DNA of 64,000 nucleotides from assembly GCA_041395505.1 (NCBI GenBank), contig JAWLAG010000002.1, positions 186,001 through 250,000 on the forward strand, read 5' to 3'. This DNA comes from Steroidobacteraceae bacterium. GTDB lineage: Bacteria; Pseudomonadota; Gammaproteobacteria; Steroidobacterales; Steroidobacteraceae. A program made the translations under genes and the position numbers. Shown piece after piece: positions 41,482 through 50,766 of the stretch; position 1 is the stretch's first letter, and each line of letters starts with the position of its first letter. Under the pieces are notes generated by a model, which was given only the letters and a program-made list of their open reading frames with translations, was not told the origin of the DNA and ran no database searches.

Positions 41482-42518
41482 AGCGCCGCGTCAGCATCAC
41501 CCAGGATGGCCTCGACGCTTGCGCGGCCACCCGAGTAGGTGGCAACGCCGATGCTGATCGTGACCTGGCGTTTCTCCCAGCTGCCGTTGGCGACGGCTGC
41601 GCGAAATCTCTCGGCAAGACCCATGGCACCGCTTTTCTCGGTGACCGGCAGGATGATGGCAAACTCTTCGCCACCGTAGCGCGCCACGGTATCGCTCTTG
41701 CGAACGCTGTCGCGCAGGAGACTCGCCACCTGCACGAGCGCGAGATCGCCCGCGGGATGGCCGAACTCGTCGTTGTAGCTCTTGAAGTGATCGACGTCGA
41801 GCAGCATCAAGGACAGGTGTTGGCCATAGCGCGAGGCCTGTGCCAGGGCCTGTTCGAACTGCATGTCGAATGCGCGCCGATTGGCAAGTCCCGTCAGCTC
41901 GTCCGTCAGACTCTGGGTCTTGAACCGCTCGTTGCGTACCGTGAGGGTTTCCTGTCGGTCCTCCAGCAATTTCTGGTAGGTTTCGAGAAATTTCCGATGC
42001 TGCTCGTGCTCGGCCATGGATGCAAAGGACTCCAGTTGCGCGGCGATCTGTCCGGCGACAACCTGCATCACATCGACCATGTTGCGCGCGTCGCTGCGCG
42101 TCTTGGAATCGAGCGCGAGCACGGCACCGATTTCATCGCCGACTCCGCTCAGCAATGGCGCGATCATCGCGAATCTCGCGCCGAGGGACCTGCAATCGAT
42201 GCCGCTCACGCGTAGTTCATCGTGCAGCAGCAGGTCCGGTATGATCAGCAGCTCGCCGCTTCGTCGCAACCCGCTGTCCGAAAGCCGGCTGCAGGCGTCC
42301 CAGTCGCAGGCCGCAATGCCAAATGATCCGCGCACCCAGCGCTCGCCGTGATGGGAGAAGCACACGAGCATGGTCGGAACGGCGCAGGCGCGGGCAGCGA
42401 TGAACGCCATGTCGTCGAACTGGCTCTCGGCCATGCGTTCGACGACCGCGATCCAGCCCACGCCGTGGCGTCGCGAATCGTCCGGGTCGACATCATTGAG
42501 TAATCTGGCTGCGTCCAT
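41400..42518 (-). CDS. Diguanylate cyclase with N-terminal GAF-like sensor
   Basis: A cytoplasmic 372-residue protein. Residues about 20-165 look like a GAF sensor. A helical linker (170-205) leads to the GGDEF domain with TDELTGLANRRAF, LLDVDHFKSYND, the active site GGEEF at 282-286 and an inhibitory site RKSD at 273-276, exactly five residues before it. It should therefore make c-di-GMP and be subject to product inhibition. The ATG at 42518 is chosen; the open frame extends to 42623 without a better site. Possible readers in this window are the PilZ protein and the polysaccharide cluster. Confidence 0.9.
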   Translation of the reverse strand: MDAARLLNDVDPDDSRRHGVGWIAVVERMAESQFDDMAFIAARACAVPTMLVCFSHHGERWVRGSFGIAACDWDACSRLSDSGLRRSGELLIIPDLLLHDELRVSGIDCRSLGARFAMIAPLLSGVGDEIGAVLALDSKTRSDARNMVDVMQVVAGQIAAQLESFASMAEHEQHRKFLETYQKLLEDRQETLTVRNERFKTQSLTDELTGLANRRAFDMQFEQALAQASRYGQHLSLMLLDVDHFKSYNDEFGHPAGDLALVQVASLLRDSVRKSDTVARYGGEEFAIILPVTEKSGAMGLAERFRAAVANGSWEKRQVTISIGVATYSGGRASVEAILGDADAALYRAKSLGRNCVVGAGATPNTNQPPLP

Positions 42519-42652
42519 GGTGCACGGGCCCGCGGCGTGACCACCCGCCGGGGTATCCCTATTGATCGGCCGGCACGCCGGACCCTTGAGGCGCAGCGAC
42601 TGGAAACCCGGCCATTTCCGCAACGGCCTGCCGATGTGCTAAAAACAAGACG

Positions 42653-43633
42653 ATGATCACATTCTGGCGACAGGACGGGTCGGGTCTGCACCGGACATCG
42701 TCGGAGAATGACCTGGCGGCGCCCTCCAGCCCGACGCCCGGCGACCCAACCTGGGCCTGGATAGCGCTCGACAGCGAGCCGGCCGAGCACGAGGCGGCAA
42801 TCATGCGCAGACAGCTGAATGCACACCCCGAAGCGGTCCGGGATGCGCAACGCCAGCGTCACCCGCCCAAATTCGAGGACTTTGGCGACTATTCGTTCAT
42901 ATTGCTCAAAGAGCTGCAGCCAGGTGAGTTCAACGGTGACTTTACGACGTCGCAGCTGGCGATATTCGTCTCGGCGACGAAGATACTGACGCGTCACAAC
43001 GGCCGCTCCATGGCCTGCGAGCAATTGGCACGGGAACTCAAGGACACGGAACATCCGACGCCGGTCGACGCCTGGCGCTTGGCCCTACGGCTTTGCCGCA
43101 TTGTTGCCGACGGCTTTCTCGAGCGATTGATGAAACTCGAGTCACGCCTCGATGCAATCGAGGATCAAATCGAGCACGAACCGCGCGATGCGCTCCTCAG
43201 CGAACTCAGCAGCCAGAAGCTTGAACTGCGCCGGCTGCGCAGGACCTGTGTTTATCATGCGCAATTGTTCAGCGGCCTGCGCCAACTACCGCCCACTGCG
43301 CTGGTCATGCCGGACTCGGCACCGGCGCTTAACGATGTTTCGGAGCAAATGGAAAGGACAGCGAGCCTCGCCACGCTCTATCACGACCTTGTGGGCGATC
43401 TGACCGAGTCCTATCTGTCCATGGCTGCTCACAGGCTCAATGGAATCATGAAGGTCCTCACGATCGTCACGACGATTTTCGTGCCACTCGGTTTTCTCGC
43501 CGGTATTTACGGCATGAACTTTACGCACATGCCGGAGCTGGCCTCGCGCTATGGTTACTACCTGCTGCTCGGTTTCATGGCGGTGGTGGCAACTACGCTG
43601 CTGTGGCTGTTCCGCCGCCGCAAATGGCTTTGA
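42653..43633 (+). CDS. CorA/ZntB family divalent cation transporter
   Basis: A 326-residue channel-type transporter. A cytoplasmic funnel of helices (LERLMKLESRLDAIEDQIE) is followed by two C-terminal membrane helices with the signature GMN in IYGMNFTHMPEL. The tail RRRKWL is typical. The helices HRLNGIMKVLTIVTTIFVPLGF are those of CorA. Whether it carries Mg, Co, Ni or Zn is not decided by sequence; the loop MPE after GMN is found in both CorA and ZntB. It is divergent from the diguanylate cyclase and converges on typA. Confidence 0.9.
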   Translation: MITFWRQDGSGLHRTSSENDLAAPSSPTPGDPTWAWIALDSEPAEHEAAIMRRQLNAHPEAVRDAQRQRHPPKFEDFGDYSFILLKELQPGEFNGDFTTSQLAIFVSATKILTRHNGRSMACEQLARELKDTEHPTPVDAWRLALRLCRIVADGFLERLMKLESRLDAIEDQIEHEPRDALLSELSSQKLELRRLRRTCVYHAQLFSGLRQLPPTALVMPDSAPALNDVSEQMERTASLATLYHDLVGDLTESYLSMAAHRLNGIMKVLTIVTTIFVPLGFLAGIYGMNFTHMPELASRYGYYLLLGFMAVVATTLLWLFRRRKWL

Positions 43634-43721
43634 GCGCGAACCAAACCGCCTGCAAACATGCCGCCGCGACCATCGGCCGGTGCGCGTCAGAAGGCGGCTC
43701 GGCCGGGATGCAGGACAGGCT

Positions 43722-45557
43722 CTATACGGTCAGCGCATCGGCACGGCGCTTGCGCTCATGCGCTTTCAATTGGCGTTTGCGTAACCGGATAGACTGCGGC
43801 GTAACTTCGACCAGCTCATCGTCCTCGATGAACTCGACAGCCAGTTCCAGAGTCAGCGGCACCGGCGGCGTGAGCAATATGTTCTCGTCCTTGCCAGCAG
43901 CGCGAATGTTCGTAAGTTTCTTCTCGCGCACCGGATTGACGACCAGATCGTTTTCGCGACTGTGGATGCCGATGATCATGCCCTCGTACACCGCATCCGA
44001 AGGACTGACGAACAGCCGACCACGCTCCTGCAGGGCAAAAAGCGAGTAGCCGGTCGCAGCACCTTGCTCGTTGCTGACCAGCACGCCATTGCGCCGACCG
44101 GGAATATCGCCCTTCACCGCATCATAGCCATCGAATATATGACTGCTGAGGCCGTTGCCACGCGTCAACGTCATGAATTCGCTCTGAAAGCCGATGAGCC
44201 CGCGTGCCGGAATGCGGTATTCAAGGCGCACCCTTCCCGAATTGCGGCCGTTGCGGTCCGGTTCGATCACCATGTCCATCAGCTCACCGCGTCGTTCACC
44301 GAGCGACGCCATCACATCGCCCTGATGCTCGGCATCGATGTCGACCGTCAGGGCTTCGTAGGGTTCCAGGGCCTGGCCATTCTCGATACGCTGCAGGACC
44401 TGCGGTTTGCCGACAGCGAGTTCGTAACCCTCGCGGCGCATGTTTTCTATGAGGATGGTCAGGTGGAGCTCGCCGCGGCCGGCGACGCGAAACACGTCAG
44501 TGTCGGCGGTCATCTCGACGCGAAGCGCAACATTGCTCTCGAGTTCACGAAGGAGGCGATCGCGAATCTGCCGGCTCGTGACGAACTTGCCCTCGCGACC
44601 GGTGAAGGGAGAACTGTTGACCTGAAATGTCATCGCCAACGTGGGCTCATCGACCTTGATCGGTGGCAGCCCCTGCGGCTGCGCTGGATCGCACAGGGTG
44701 AGGCCGATGTCGACCTTCTCGATGCCGGTCACTGCCACGATATCTCCAGCACTCGCTTCGGCAACCGGCTCGCGTTCGAGTCCTCGAAAGCGAAGCACCT
44801 GGCCGATGCGTCCGCTGCCACGGTCGTCATCGCCGTATAGCAGCTGCACGGTAGCGCCAGGGCGCAACACGCCGCGCCGCATACGACCTATACCGATTCG
44901 GCCAACATAGCTGTTGTAGTCCAGCGTGGAGATCTGCAATTGCAGCGGCATATCGCGATCGGCGCTCGGCGCCGGCACGTGTCGCAGGATTGCCTCGAAC
45001 AAAGGCGCCATGTCAGTGCCTGGCCGTGTCGAATCGGGGCTTGCCCATCCCTGCAATGCCGATGCATAGACGATAGGAAAATCGAGCTGCTGATCCGAGG
45101 CGCCAAGCTTGTCGAACAGATCGAACGTCCGGTCAACGACCCAGTCGGCGCGTGCGCCTGGCCGATCGACCTTGTTGACGACGACAATCGCCCGCAGTCC
45201 GAGCGCAAGGGCCTTGCGCGTTACGAATCGGGTCTGTGGCATCGGTCCTTCGACCGCATCGACAAGCAGAATGACGCCATCGACCATCGAAAGCACGCGC
45301 TCGACCTCGCCTCCGAAATCGGCATGCCCCGGGGTGTCCACGATGTTGATGCGCGTGCCGCGATATTCGATCGCGCAATTCTTGGACAGGATGGTGATTC
45401 CACGTTCGCGCTCGAGCGCGTTCGAATCCATGACGCGCTCGGTGACTTTCTCGTGCGCAGCGAACGTGCCGGACTGCCTGAGAAAACAATCGACCAGGGT
45501 CGTCTTGCCATGATCGACATGGGCGATGATGGCGATGTTGCGAATATTGGGCTGCAC
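43722..45557 (-). CDS. typA: Ribosome-binding GTPase TypA/BipA
   Basis: A translational GTPase of 611 residues, full length. G motifs are AHVDHGKTT, RERGITI, DTPGHADF and VNKVDRPGA. The C-terminal part has the BipA-specific end (IEDDELVEVTPQSIRLRKR). TypA assists 50S assembly and growth at low temperature or under stress. ATG at 45557 begins MQPNIRNIAIIAHVD. It converges on the CorA gene with 88 bases between stops, in which I see no clear terminator. Confidence 0.97.
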   Translation of the reverse strand: MQPNIRNIAIIAHVDHGKTTLVDCFLRQSGTFAAHEKVTERVMDSNALERERGITILSKNCAIEYRGTRINIVDTPGHADFGGEVERVLSMVDGVILLVDAVEGPMPQTRFVTRKALALGLRAIVVVNKVDRPGARADWVVDRTFDLFDKLGASDQQLDFPIVYASALQGWASPDSTRPGTDMAPLFEAILRHVPAPSADRDMPLQLQISTLDYNSYVGRIGIGRMRRGVLRPGATVQLLYGDDDRGSGRIGQVLRFRGLEREPVAEASAGDIVAVTGIEKVDIGLTLCDPAQPQGLPPIKVDEPTLAMTFQVNSSPFTGREGKFVTSRQIRDRLLRELESNVALRVEMTADTDVFRVAGRGELHLTILIENMRREGYELAVGKPQVLQRIENGQALEPYEALTVDIDAEHQGDVMASLGERRGELMDMVIEPDRNGRNSGRVRLEYRIPARGLIGFQSEFMTLTRGNGLSSHIFDGYDAVKGDIPGRRNGVLVSNEQGAATGYSLFALQERGRLFVSPSDAVYEGMIIGIHSRENDLVVNPVREKKLTNIRAAGKDENILLTPPVPLTLELAVEFIEDDELVEVTPQSIRLRKRQLKAHERKRRADALTV

Positions 45558-45665
45558 GATCGGGATAGGCCGAAAAAAGGCCGCGCAGATTACCAGACCG
45601 CCTGCACGCTCGCCAGCGGCAAACTCCTGCGGACGCCGGACACAGGCCGGGAGGCCTGGGTCGGG

Positions 45666-46346
45666 TCAGTGCAGGCGGCCGTCCTCGGCGGCGGGCTGCT
45701 GGCGCGCCGTCTCGAGCAGTGCCTTTAGGGCCTCGGCCCACTTCGCCGCGGCGCGCCGCACCGACTGGTCATTATCGAGCGCGGTCGTCAGTTCCAGCCA
45801 GTTCGACTCGGGGTCGCGTCGTCGGTCGCGAATGCGCGCCAGCAGTTCGCCCGTTACCGAGTCGCGAAGCTCGGCGTTGAGCGTCATTTCACCCGTGGTC
45901 AGCGTGTATTGGCGCACGATTCCCGGCCGCGACACATCGGGCGCATTGATGTAGAGGTCTTCGACCGCAACCCGCACGCTGAGCACGTCGGGCCCGGGAT
46001 GGTCGACGACCTCGTACCGACCGTCATTTTGCAGCACTTTGCGGAATTCCTTGGCGAGAACGCGGGCCAGCCGCTCGCGCAATTGCAGATTTTCACGATC
46101 CGATACCTTCACGCCCGCTGGACGGGGATCCCAAGTCTTGCTGAATGCTACTTCCATCGGCTCGAGCACCAGCTGGCGGTACTGGGCCAGCGATACGCCG
46201 GGCCGCATCCGCAATGACTGCAGGCCGCTCGCACGCCTCGGCTCGAGGCCGTCATCACTTCCTGCGGATTGAGGTGCCTGTGCCAAGGCAATGCCTGCGA
46301 GGCAGGCGATGCCTGCCGTCATGGAGACGATTCTCGATACCCTCAT
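45666..46346 (-). CDS. DUF3313-like exported protein
   Basis: A 226-residue protein with a Sec signal (IVSMTAGIACLAGIALAQA). The mature part resembles DUF3313: RPGVSLAQYRQLVLEPMEVAFS, LARVLAKEFRKVLQ, VLSVRVAVEDLYINAPD and TLNAELRDSVTGELLARI. The family is found in lipoproteins or periplasmic proteins of proteobacteria with no assigned role. The ATG follows TGAGGAGCG. It is upstream of typA by 108 bases in the same direction. A 202-base divergent gap separates it from the MepK-like gene. Confidence 0.75.
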   Translation of the reverse strand: MRVSRIVSMTAGIACLAGIALAQAPQSAGSDDGLEPRRASGLQSLRMRPGVSLAQYRQLVLEPMEVAFSKTWDPRPAGVKVSDRENLQLRERLARVLAKEFRKVLQNDGRYEVVDHPGPDVLSVRVAVEDLYINAPDVSRPGIVRQYTLTTGEMTLNAELRDSVTGELLARIRDRRRDPESNWLELTTALDNDQSVRRAAAKWAEALKALLETARQQPAAEDGRLH

Positions 46347-46548
46347 GGTCGACGCTCCTCATGCCTCGATGCAACATGTTGACATATCAGGCCGATTGCG
46401 TCTGGCGTGCCGCATCGCACAGAAACCGCCAGCCGGTTCGCCGACCTCTTGCAACGACGTGCACAATCGGCAATCCTGAATACCGGTTCTGACTGCCACC
46501 AGGCGCAGCGGTTCCGCGAGCGTGCCATTTCAGACTCGGCGAGGCGAC

Positions 46549-47103
46549 ATGCAACGGTGCACCCGGCGTCAATTCACAACCCTGGCAGCGAGCCTCGGGG
46601 TCGCTGCCGTATCGGCCCGCTCGGCGTTCGCGACGATTGCGACCGCGCTCCCGGGGGAACAGCGACTGCAACTGCTCAATGTGCACACGGGCGAGGAGTG
46701 TCATTTCTGTTTTGCCCGTGATGGCTCGTACGATACGGCCGGCCTTCGCGGCCTGGCACATTTTCTTCGCGATTTTCGCACTGGCGAGGAGCATGAAATC
46801 GACCCGCGTCTTTATGAGCTGCTGCATAGCCTGGCCGTTGCTTGTGAGCGCGAGCCGCGCTTTGAAGTCATCTCGGGCTATCGCTCTGCGGCCACCAACG
46901 CGATGCTGGGCGCGCGCTCCACGGGTGTTGCAAAACAGAGCCTGCATATGTCCGGGCAGGCGATCGACATCCGGCTCAAGGATGCCAGCATCGAGAAGGT
47001 GCGCGATATCGCCCTGGGGTTTCAGCTAGGCGGTGTTGGCTACTATCGACGCTCCAATTTCGTACACCTCGACACGGGCCGTGTCCGCAGCTGGGCCGGC
47101 TGA
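46549..47103 (+). CDS. mepK: MepK/YcbK-like peptidoglycan endopeptidase (M15/DUF882)
   Basis: A 184-residue exported protein with a twin-arginine-type signal (CTRRQFTTLAASLGVAAVSA). The catalytic zinc site is visible as SLHMSGQAIDIRL and, near the C-terminus, FVHLDTGRVRSW; the strand FEVISGYRSAATNAML precedes it. E. coli MepK has the same Tat signal and domain and cleaves 3-3 crosslinks made by LdtD. Here an LdtD-like gene lies next to it, converging with 14 bases between the stops. The ATG at 46549 follows GAGG. Confidence 0.87.
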   Translation: MQRCTRRQFTTLAASLGVAAVSARSAFATIATALPGEQRLQLLNVHTGEECHFCFARDGSYDTAGLRGLAHFLRDFRTGEEHEIDPRLYELLHSLAVACEREPRFEVISGYRSAATNAMLGARSTGVAKQSLHMSGQAIDIRLKDASIEKVRDIALGFQLGGVGYYRRSNFVHLDTGRVRSWAG

Positions 47104-47117
47104 TTCGGCTCATCGCG

Positions 47118-48863
47118 TCACGGTGCATCGCGCACAGTACGCGCAAGCCTCGAATCCAATCCGTAAATATCGGGAAAAAACGCCACCCCGTCCGCACCCG
47201 CCTGTGCTGTCAGGTACATCGCATGGAACCTGAGTGGCCGTTCGAGCCGCAGGTTGATCGTTTCCTCCGCTGCCATGACCTCACGGATACGGCCTGCCGG
47301 CCATTCGGCGCCGCCGCTTCGCAGGCCATGGCCTAGCACGAATTGCGCCAGGGCGGAGGGTTCGGCGAGTCGCAGACAGCCATGGCTATATGCGCGGCAG
47401 GCCGTATCGAACAGATCCTTCGCCGGCGTATCGTGCAGATAGACACCATAGTCGTTCGGCATGCGGAATTTGATGCGACCAAGCGCATTGCCCGCGCCTG
47501 GTCGCTGCCGCAGACGCATCGAGCCGTTGGCAACGGCCACTAGTGCCGCGCCGCGGGCGGGCGATGTCCGCCCATCGACCGTTACAGCCTCGAATCCGTT
47601 GCGCGTCAAATAGCCCGGGTGGGCTCGTTCCAGCGGCAACAGCTCCCGCGTGGCAATCGAGACCGGTACGTCCCAGAATGGATTGAATATCACCTCGGTG
47701 ATCACCGCCGAGAATTGCGGAGTGCGCCAGCGCTCATCGTCCTGGCCAATCACGACCCGCATGGCAAGCGGAACGTCTTGCGATGCACCGGCCGCGTAGG
47801 CAAACAGGGTGAATTGCGGCAGATTGACGATCACATAGGGTTCGTCCTGCTGGCCGATCCATCGCCATCGCTCGAGGGCGAGTTCAATCTGCATGACACG
47901 CTGAGCGAACGGCACCCGCAGTTGAGCTAGGGTTGCAGGCCCCAGGACACCATCGGCCTGCAAGCCGCTTTGCATCTGGAAGCGGCGCAGGGCCAGTGCC
48001 ACCTGCGGTCCGATGTGCGTCGGATCGACTTCGTCTGCGCCTGCGAGCGCGCCGTATGCACGCAGGATATCGATGAGCTCGCGAACGGCGGCGTATTCGT
48101 CACCCTCGTGGAGCACGCCGCCGCGCGCGTCGGGCAGTTGCCGCGGATTCAAATCCGATCGTGCCAGGCTGCGAAACCGCGCCAGCTCCGGGAGGAGCGA
48201 TTGGTATTGCGGCAGTTGGCAGGCTGTCGATTCGGCGAGGACGCTCAGGGGTTCCGCCGCAAGGCGCCGCATCGAGCCCTCCACCAGGCTGCGGATCCGA
48301 TCCAGACTCACCTTCGGAAAACCAAAACGCGCGCCATCCACACGACCCACCTGCAGGTCGACGAGGAATCGCGCGACCGATGATGTCATGGCGAGGTCCC
48401 AACCCGCCATGGACTGCAAGTCCTTGTTGCCAGCACCCAGTGACCTCATGGTTTCGGCGAGCCAGCTCGCCTGGTAATGGCGCGGATCCAGTCCGTGTTC
48501 GAAGGATCGCTGAAGCACGAGGACAGACTCACGCGCAGCGGCCGTCGGCCGCCTGTCGCCAAGCCACAGCGGTCGATAATCGCGCGCCGCGTATTCTGTT
48601 CGTATGGCTTGCAGGATCGCCGATGCACGCGCTGACGATGGTTCCGGCTGCGATGCAAGCCGCCCTGCCAGGACTTCCTCCAGCGTCGACTCGCCGACCG
48701 CGACCAGCGGGAAAACCAGGCACAAGGCCGCGGCCGCGAGCACGGCCGTGCGTCGAGCGCGGCGGCGTGCGTCAGAGTGGAGCAGCGGCCCGCACCAGGT
48801 GACGCGAGGTCGCTGGCACGGAAGTCTTGAATTGCCGCGGCTTGACGACAAGGATATCGGCAT
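47118..48863 (-). CDS. LdtD/YcbB-like L,D-transpeptidase
   Basis: A periplasmic enzyme that forms 3-3 crosslinks in peptidoglycan. A signal/anchor (RTAVLAAAALCLVFPLVAVGE) is followed by the YcbB N-terminal scaffold (FEHGLDPRHYQASWLAETM), a peptidoglycan-binding module (LRRFQMQSGLQADGVLGPAT) and the YkuD catalytic domain with YSHGCLRLAEP, Cys496 counted from the start given. The ATG at 48863 lies 92 bases inside the upstream uspE-like gene; a GTG at 48743 would remove the basic part of the signal, so the longer form is preferred. The start remains uncertain. Confidence 0.88.
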   Translation of the reverse strand: MPISLSSSRGNSRLPCQRPRVTWCGPLLHSDARRRARRTAVLAAAALCLVFPLVAVGESTLEEVLAGRLASQPEPSSARASAILQAIRTEYAARDYRPLWLGDRRPTAAARESVLVLQRSFEHGLDPRHYQASWLAETMRSLGAGNKDLQSMAGWDLAMTSSVARFLVDLQVGRVDGARFGFPKVSLDRIRSLVEGSMRRLAAEPLSVLAESTACQLPQYQSLLPELARFRSLARSDLNPRQLPDARGGVLHEGDEYAAVRELIDILRAYGALAGADEVDPTHIGPQVALALRRFQMQSGLQADGVLGPATLAQLRVPFAQRVMQIELALERWRWIGQQDEPYVIVNLPQFTLFAYAAGASQDVPLAMRVVIGQDDERWRTPQFSAVITEVIFNPFWDVPVSIATRELLPLERAHPGYLTRNGFEAVTVDGRTSPARGAALVAVANGSMRLRQRPGAGNALGRIKFRMPNDYGVYLHDTPAKDLFDTACRAYSHGCLRLAEPSALAQFVLGHGLRSGGAEWPAGRIREVMAAEETINLRLERPLRFHAMYLTAQAGADGVAFFPDIYGLDSRLARTVRDAP

Positions 48864-49743
48864 CGATCTGGTCCAGCACGCGTTCGGCGGTGTGGCCGAG
48901 GAAAGCGCGCTTCAACGCGGAGCGCGACACCGCCCCCATGATCACCAGGCCCACTCGCAACCGATTGACGATCTCGCTGAGTACCTGGTCGGCCGCGCCG
49001 GATTCGATTTGTATATGCGCCGCAGGGAGTCCGGCAGCATCGGCAAGTTCACGAAGCTTCGTCTTGACCCGTTGTCGGTTCAATTCGCTCGACTTGTCGT
49101 CGGCGGGGACGCGCACGGGCTGGCCATCGAAGCCGACGACATAGTCCGTTGCCGGGCGCCGCACGTGTACGACCGTGGTCGAAGCATCGAGTATCTTTTC
49201 GAAGAACGCTGCCTGCGCAAGAATATCGCTATCGAGCTGCGCGGGCTTGTCGTGGCTGTGCTCTGGATCGACGGCAGCGACGATCGAGGACTCCCGCAGA
49301 TTGCGGGCCGATTTCATCAGGAGCGTTGGGACCGGCGATAATTCTATCAGCCTGAAATCCGTATGCCGCACGAGCAAGCGACCCAGGGCGCCTCGCTGCT
49401 GCGCATCGATGGCCAGAAGGTCCGGCTTGCTGCGCAACACCTGGCGAATGATGCCTTCATAGGCTGGACGGTCCCACCGCACGCTCGTATGGACGACCGT
49501 ACCGCGCGATCGATAGGGTGACGCGAGTGCTTCGAGCGCAGCCCTGGCAGTTCGTACCTGGTCGCGAATGGTCGCCGCCGCCGCGCGCTGGGGCAGGTTG
49601 GCGTCGGCAATCACAGGACTGAAAGCGACATGAAACAAATCGAGTTCAGCGCCCGCTGCCGCTGCCAGGTCGGCGACCTTGGCGAGAGGTTCGTTATCGG
49701 TATCGAACGGATCGCGGATCGCGAACAGGATTTTCTTCCACAT
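48772..49743 (-). CDS. Tandem UspA-domain universal stress protein (UspE-like)
   Basis: A 323-residue cytoplasmic protein with two UspA domains. The first begins MWKKILFAIRDPFDTDNE, typical of UspE. The second starts near 160 (SSIVAAVDPEHSHDKPAQLD) and ends with the nucleotide-loop-like GLVIMGAVSRSALKRAFLGHTAERVLD. Such proteins respond to growth arrest and low oxygen. The ATG has a plausible sigma-70 promoter upstream. The 3' end overlaps the L,D-transpeptidase start region by 92 bases. Confidence 0.9.
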   Translation of the reverse strand: MWKKILFAIRDPFDTDNEPLAKVADLAAAAGAELDLFHVAFSPVIADANLPQRAAAATIRDQVRTARAALEALASPYRSRGTVVHTSVRWDRPAYEGIIRQVLRSKPDLLAIDAQQRGALGRLLVRHTDFRLIELSPVPTLLMKSARNLRESSIVAAVDPEHSHDKPAQLDSDILAQAAFFEKILDASTTVVHVRRPATDYVVGFDGQPVRVPADDKSSELNRQRVKTKLRELADAAGLPAAHIQIESGAADQVLSEIVNRLRVGLVIMGAVSRSALKRAFLGHTAERVLDQIDADILVVKPRQFKTSVPATSRHLVRAAAPL

Positions 49744-49785
49744 GGCATCGCTCCGGCTGCCCTGCGGCTACCCTAAGTCGAGGCC

Positions 49786-49813
49786 CGTATACGCGCCATT
49801 CGTTGTTTCGCAA
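49786..49813 (-). promoter_or_regulatory. Putative promoter of the uspE-like gene
   Basis: On the reverse strand TTGCGA (49808-49813), 16 bases, then TATACG (49786-49791). Each box has four matches to the sigma-70 consensus. The ATG is 42 bases from the -10. No FNR-type box was found. Confidence 0.3.
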
Positions 49814-49832
49814 TCGTATTAGGGATATTTAC

Positions 49833-50282
49833 CTACAAGCGCTTGCGAATCTGCGTCACATCGGCGCGGACCCAGTCACGTGGCAGCTCCTCTGCCAAAA
49901 GCGTCCTCGTCGCGGCGCTGAGGGCAGCGCGCAACGTGCCGAGAAAGCGCGGCGATGCAACCAGCACGATACGATCATAGTCACCCGACTGTCGTTCGCG
50001 GTCGAGCCGCCTGGCGATGCGTTTGGCGAATCGCTCGGCGATCACCCGATGCGGCTCACGGTCAGGGCCCGGCGTATGGCCGCGTACGCTGTGTCGCCCC
50101 GTCGATGTCGCGCTGCGCGCGTAAATGCGTCCAGCGCGGTCGCTGTTGATCTCGGTCGGTCGCAATCGAGCCGCAGGCGAGACCAAGATGGCCTTTTCCT
50201 CGAGCGGCGCGCCTTTGCGACGACTCTCGCGATGAAAAAAGCGCGCGGCGCTTCGGTCGCAGACCAGTACCAGTGTTGCCAT
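49833..50282 (-). CDS. Host-attachment protein family (baeRF-like)
   Basis: A 149-residue protein. LVLVCDRSAARFFHRE at the start and FAKRIARRLDRERQSGDYDRIVLVASPRFLGTLRAALS are hallmarks of the 'protein required for attachment to host cells' family, whose fold is related to archaeal release factor 1. Despite the name, its role is more likely in ribosome or stress biology. The start at 50282 has AAGGA six bases upstream; the in-frame ATG at 50288 would have none. Its neighbours on both sides are stress genes. Confidence 0.82.
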   Translation of the reverse strand: MATLVLVCDRSAARFFHRESRRKGAPLEEKAILVSPAARLRPTEINSDRAGRIYARSATSTGRHSVRGHTPGPDREPHRVIAERFAKRIARRLDRERQSGDYDRIVLVASPRFLGTLRAALSAATRTLLAEELPRDWVRADVTQIRKRL

Positions 50283-50457
50283 GCGCATTCCTTGGCAGCA
50301 TCCGAAGCAGCAACTTAGTCCCGTAAAGGCAGTTCGCCGATACGTAATTGTCACAAGGTGTTGCCTGGTTAGTGCGATGCCACTTGATGCGATGTGAGAG
50401 GAACTTGCCGGCGCAACAGGTGTCTAGTATGAACTCGTCAAGCTAGGGAGCGGTCCG

Positions 50458-50709
50458 ATGCCACAACGAACCCCCACGACCTCGCCTGCACCCCGACGAT
50501 CGACCCGGAGCGCCTCGCCGGGACGTTCCCCAAAGCGCGCCAATCGCGTCATCGAGCGCAGCACGGCATTCGTCGATCCTGATACTCGCCACGACATGAT
50601 TGCAAAGGCCGCCTATTACCGCGCAGCCGGACGCGGCTTCGCGCCGGGCAACGACCTCGAGGATTGGCTGATCGCCGAGCAGGAAATCGATGCTCGTCTG
50701 CTGACCTAG
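50458..50709 (+). CDS. DUF2934 protein
   Basis: An 83-residue protein. The first 45 residues are basic and rich in Pro, Arg, Ser and Thr; the rest is the DUF2934 helix pair (HDMIAKAAYYRAAGRGFAPG, then DLEDWLIAEQEID). The family is common next to stress genes in proteobacteria and its role is unknown. The ATG follows AGGGAGCGG. It is divergent from the host-attachment gene and its intergenic region of 175 bases holds no convincing -35/-10 pair. Confidence 0.82.
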   Translation: MPQRTPTTSPAPRRSTRSASPGRSPKRANRVIERSTAFVDPDTRHDMIAKAAYYRAAGRGFAPGNDLEDWLIAEQEIDARLLT

Positions 50710-50766
50710 AGCCGGCGCACTGCAGGAGCGCTGCACCCCTCGCGGTGCCTTGCGCTTGCGCCTGCC

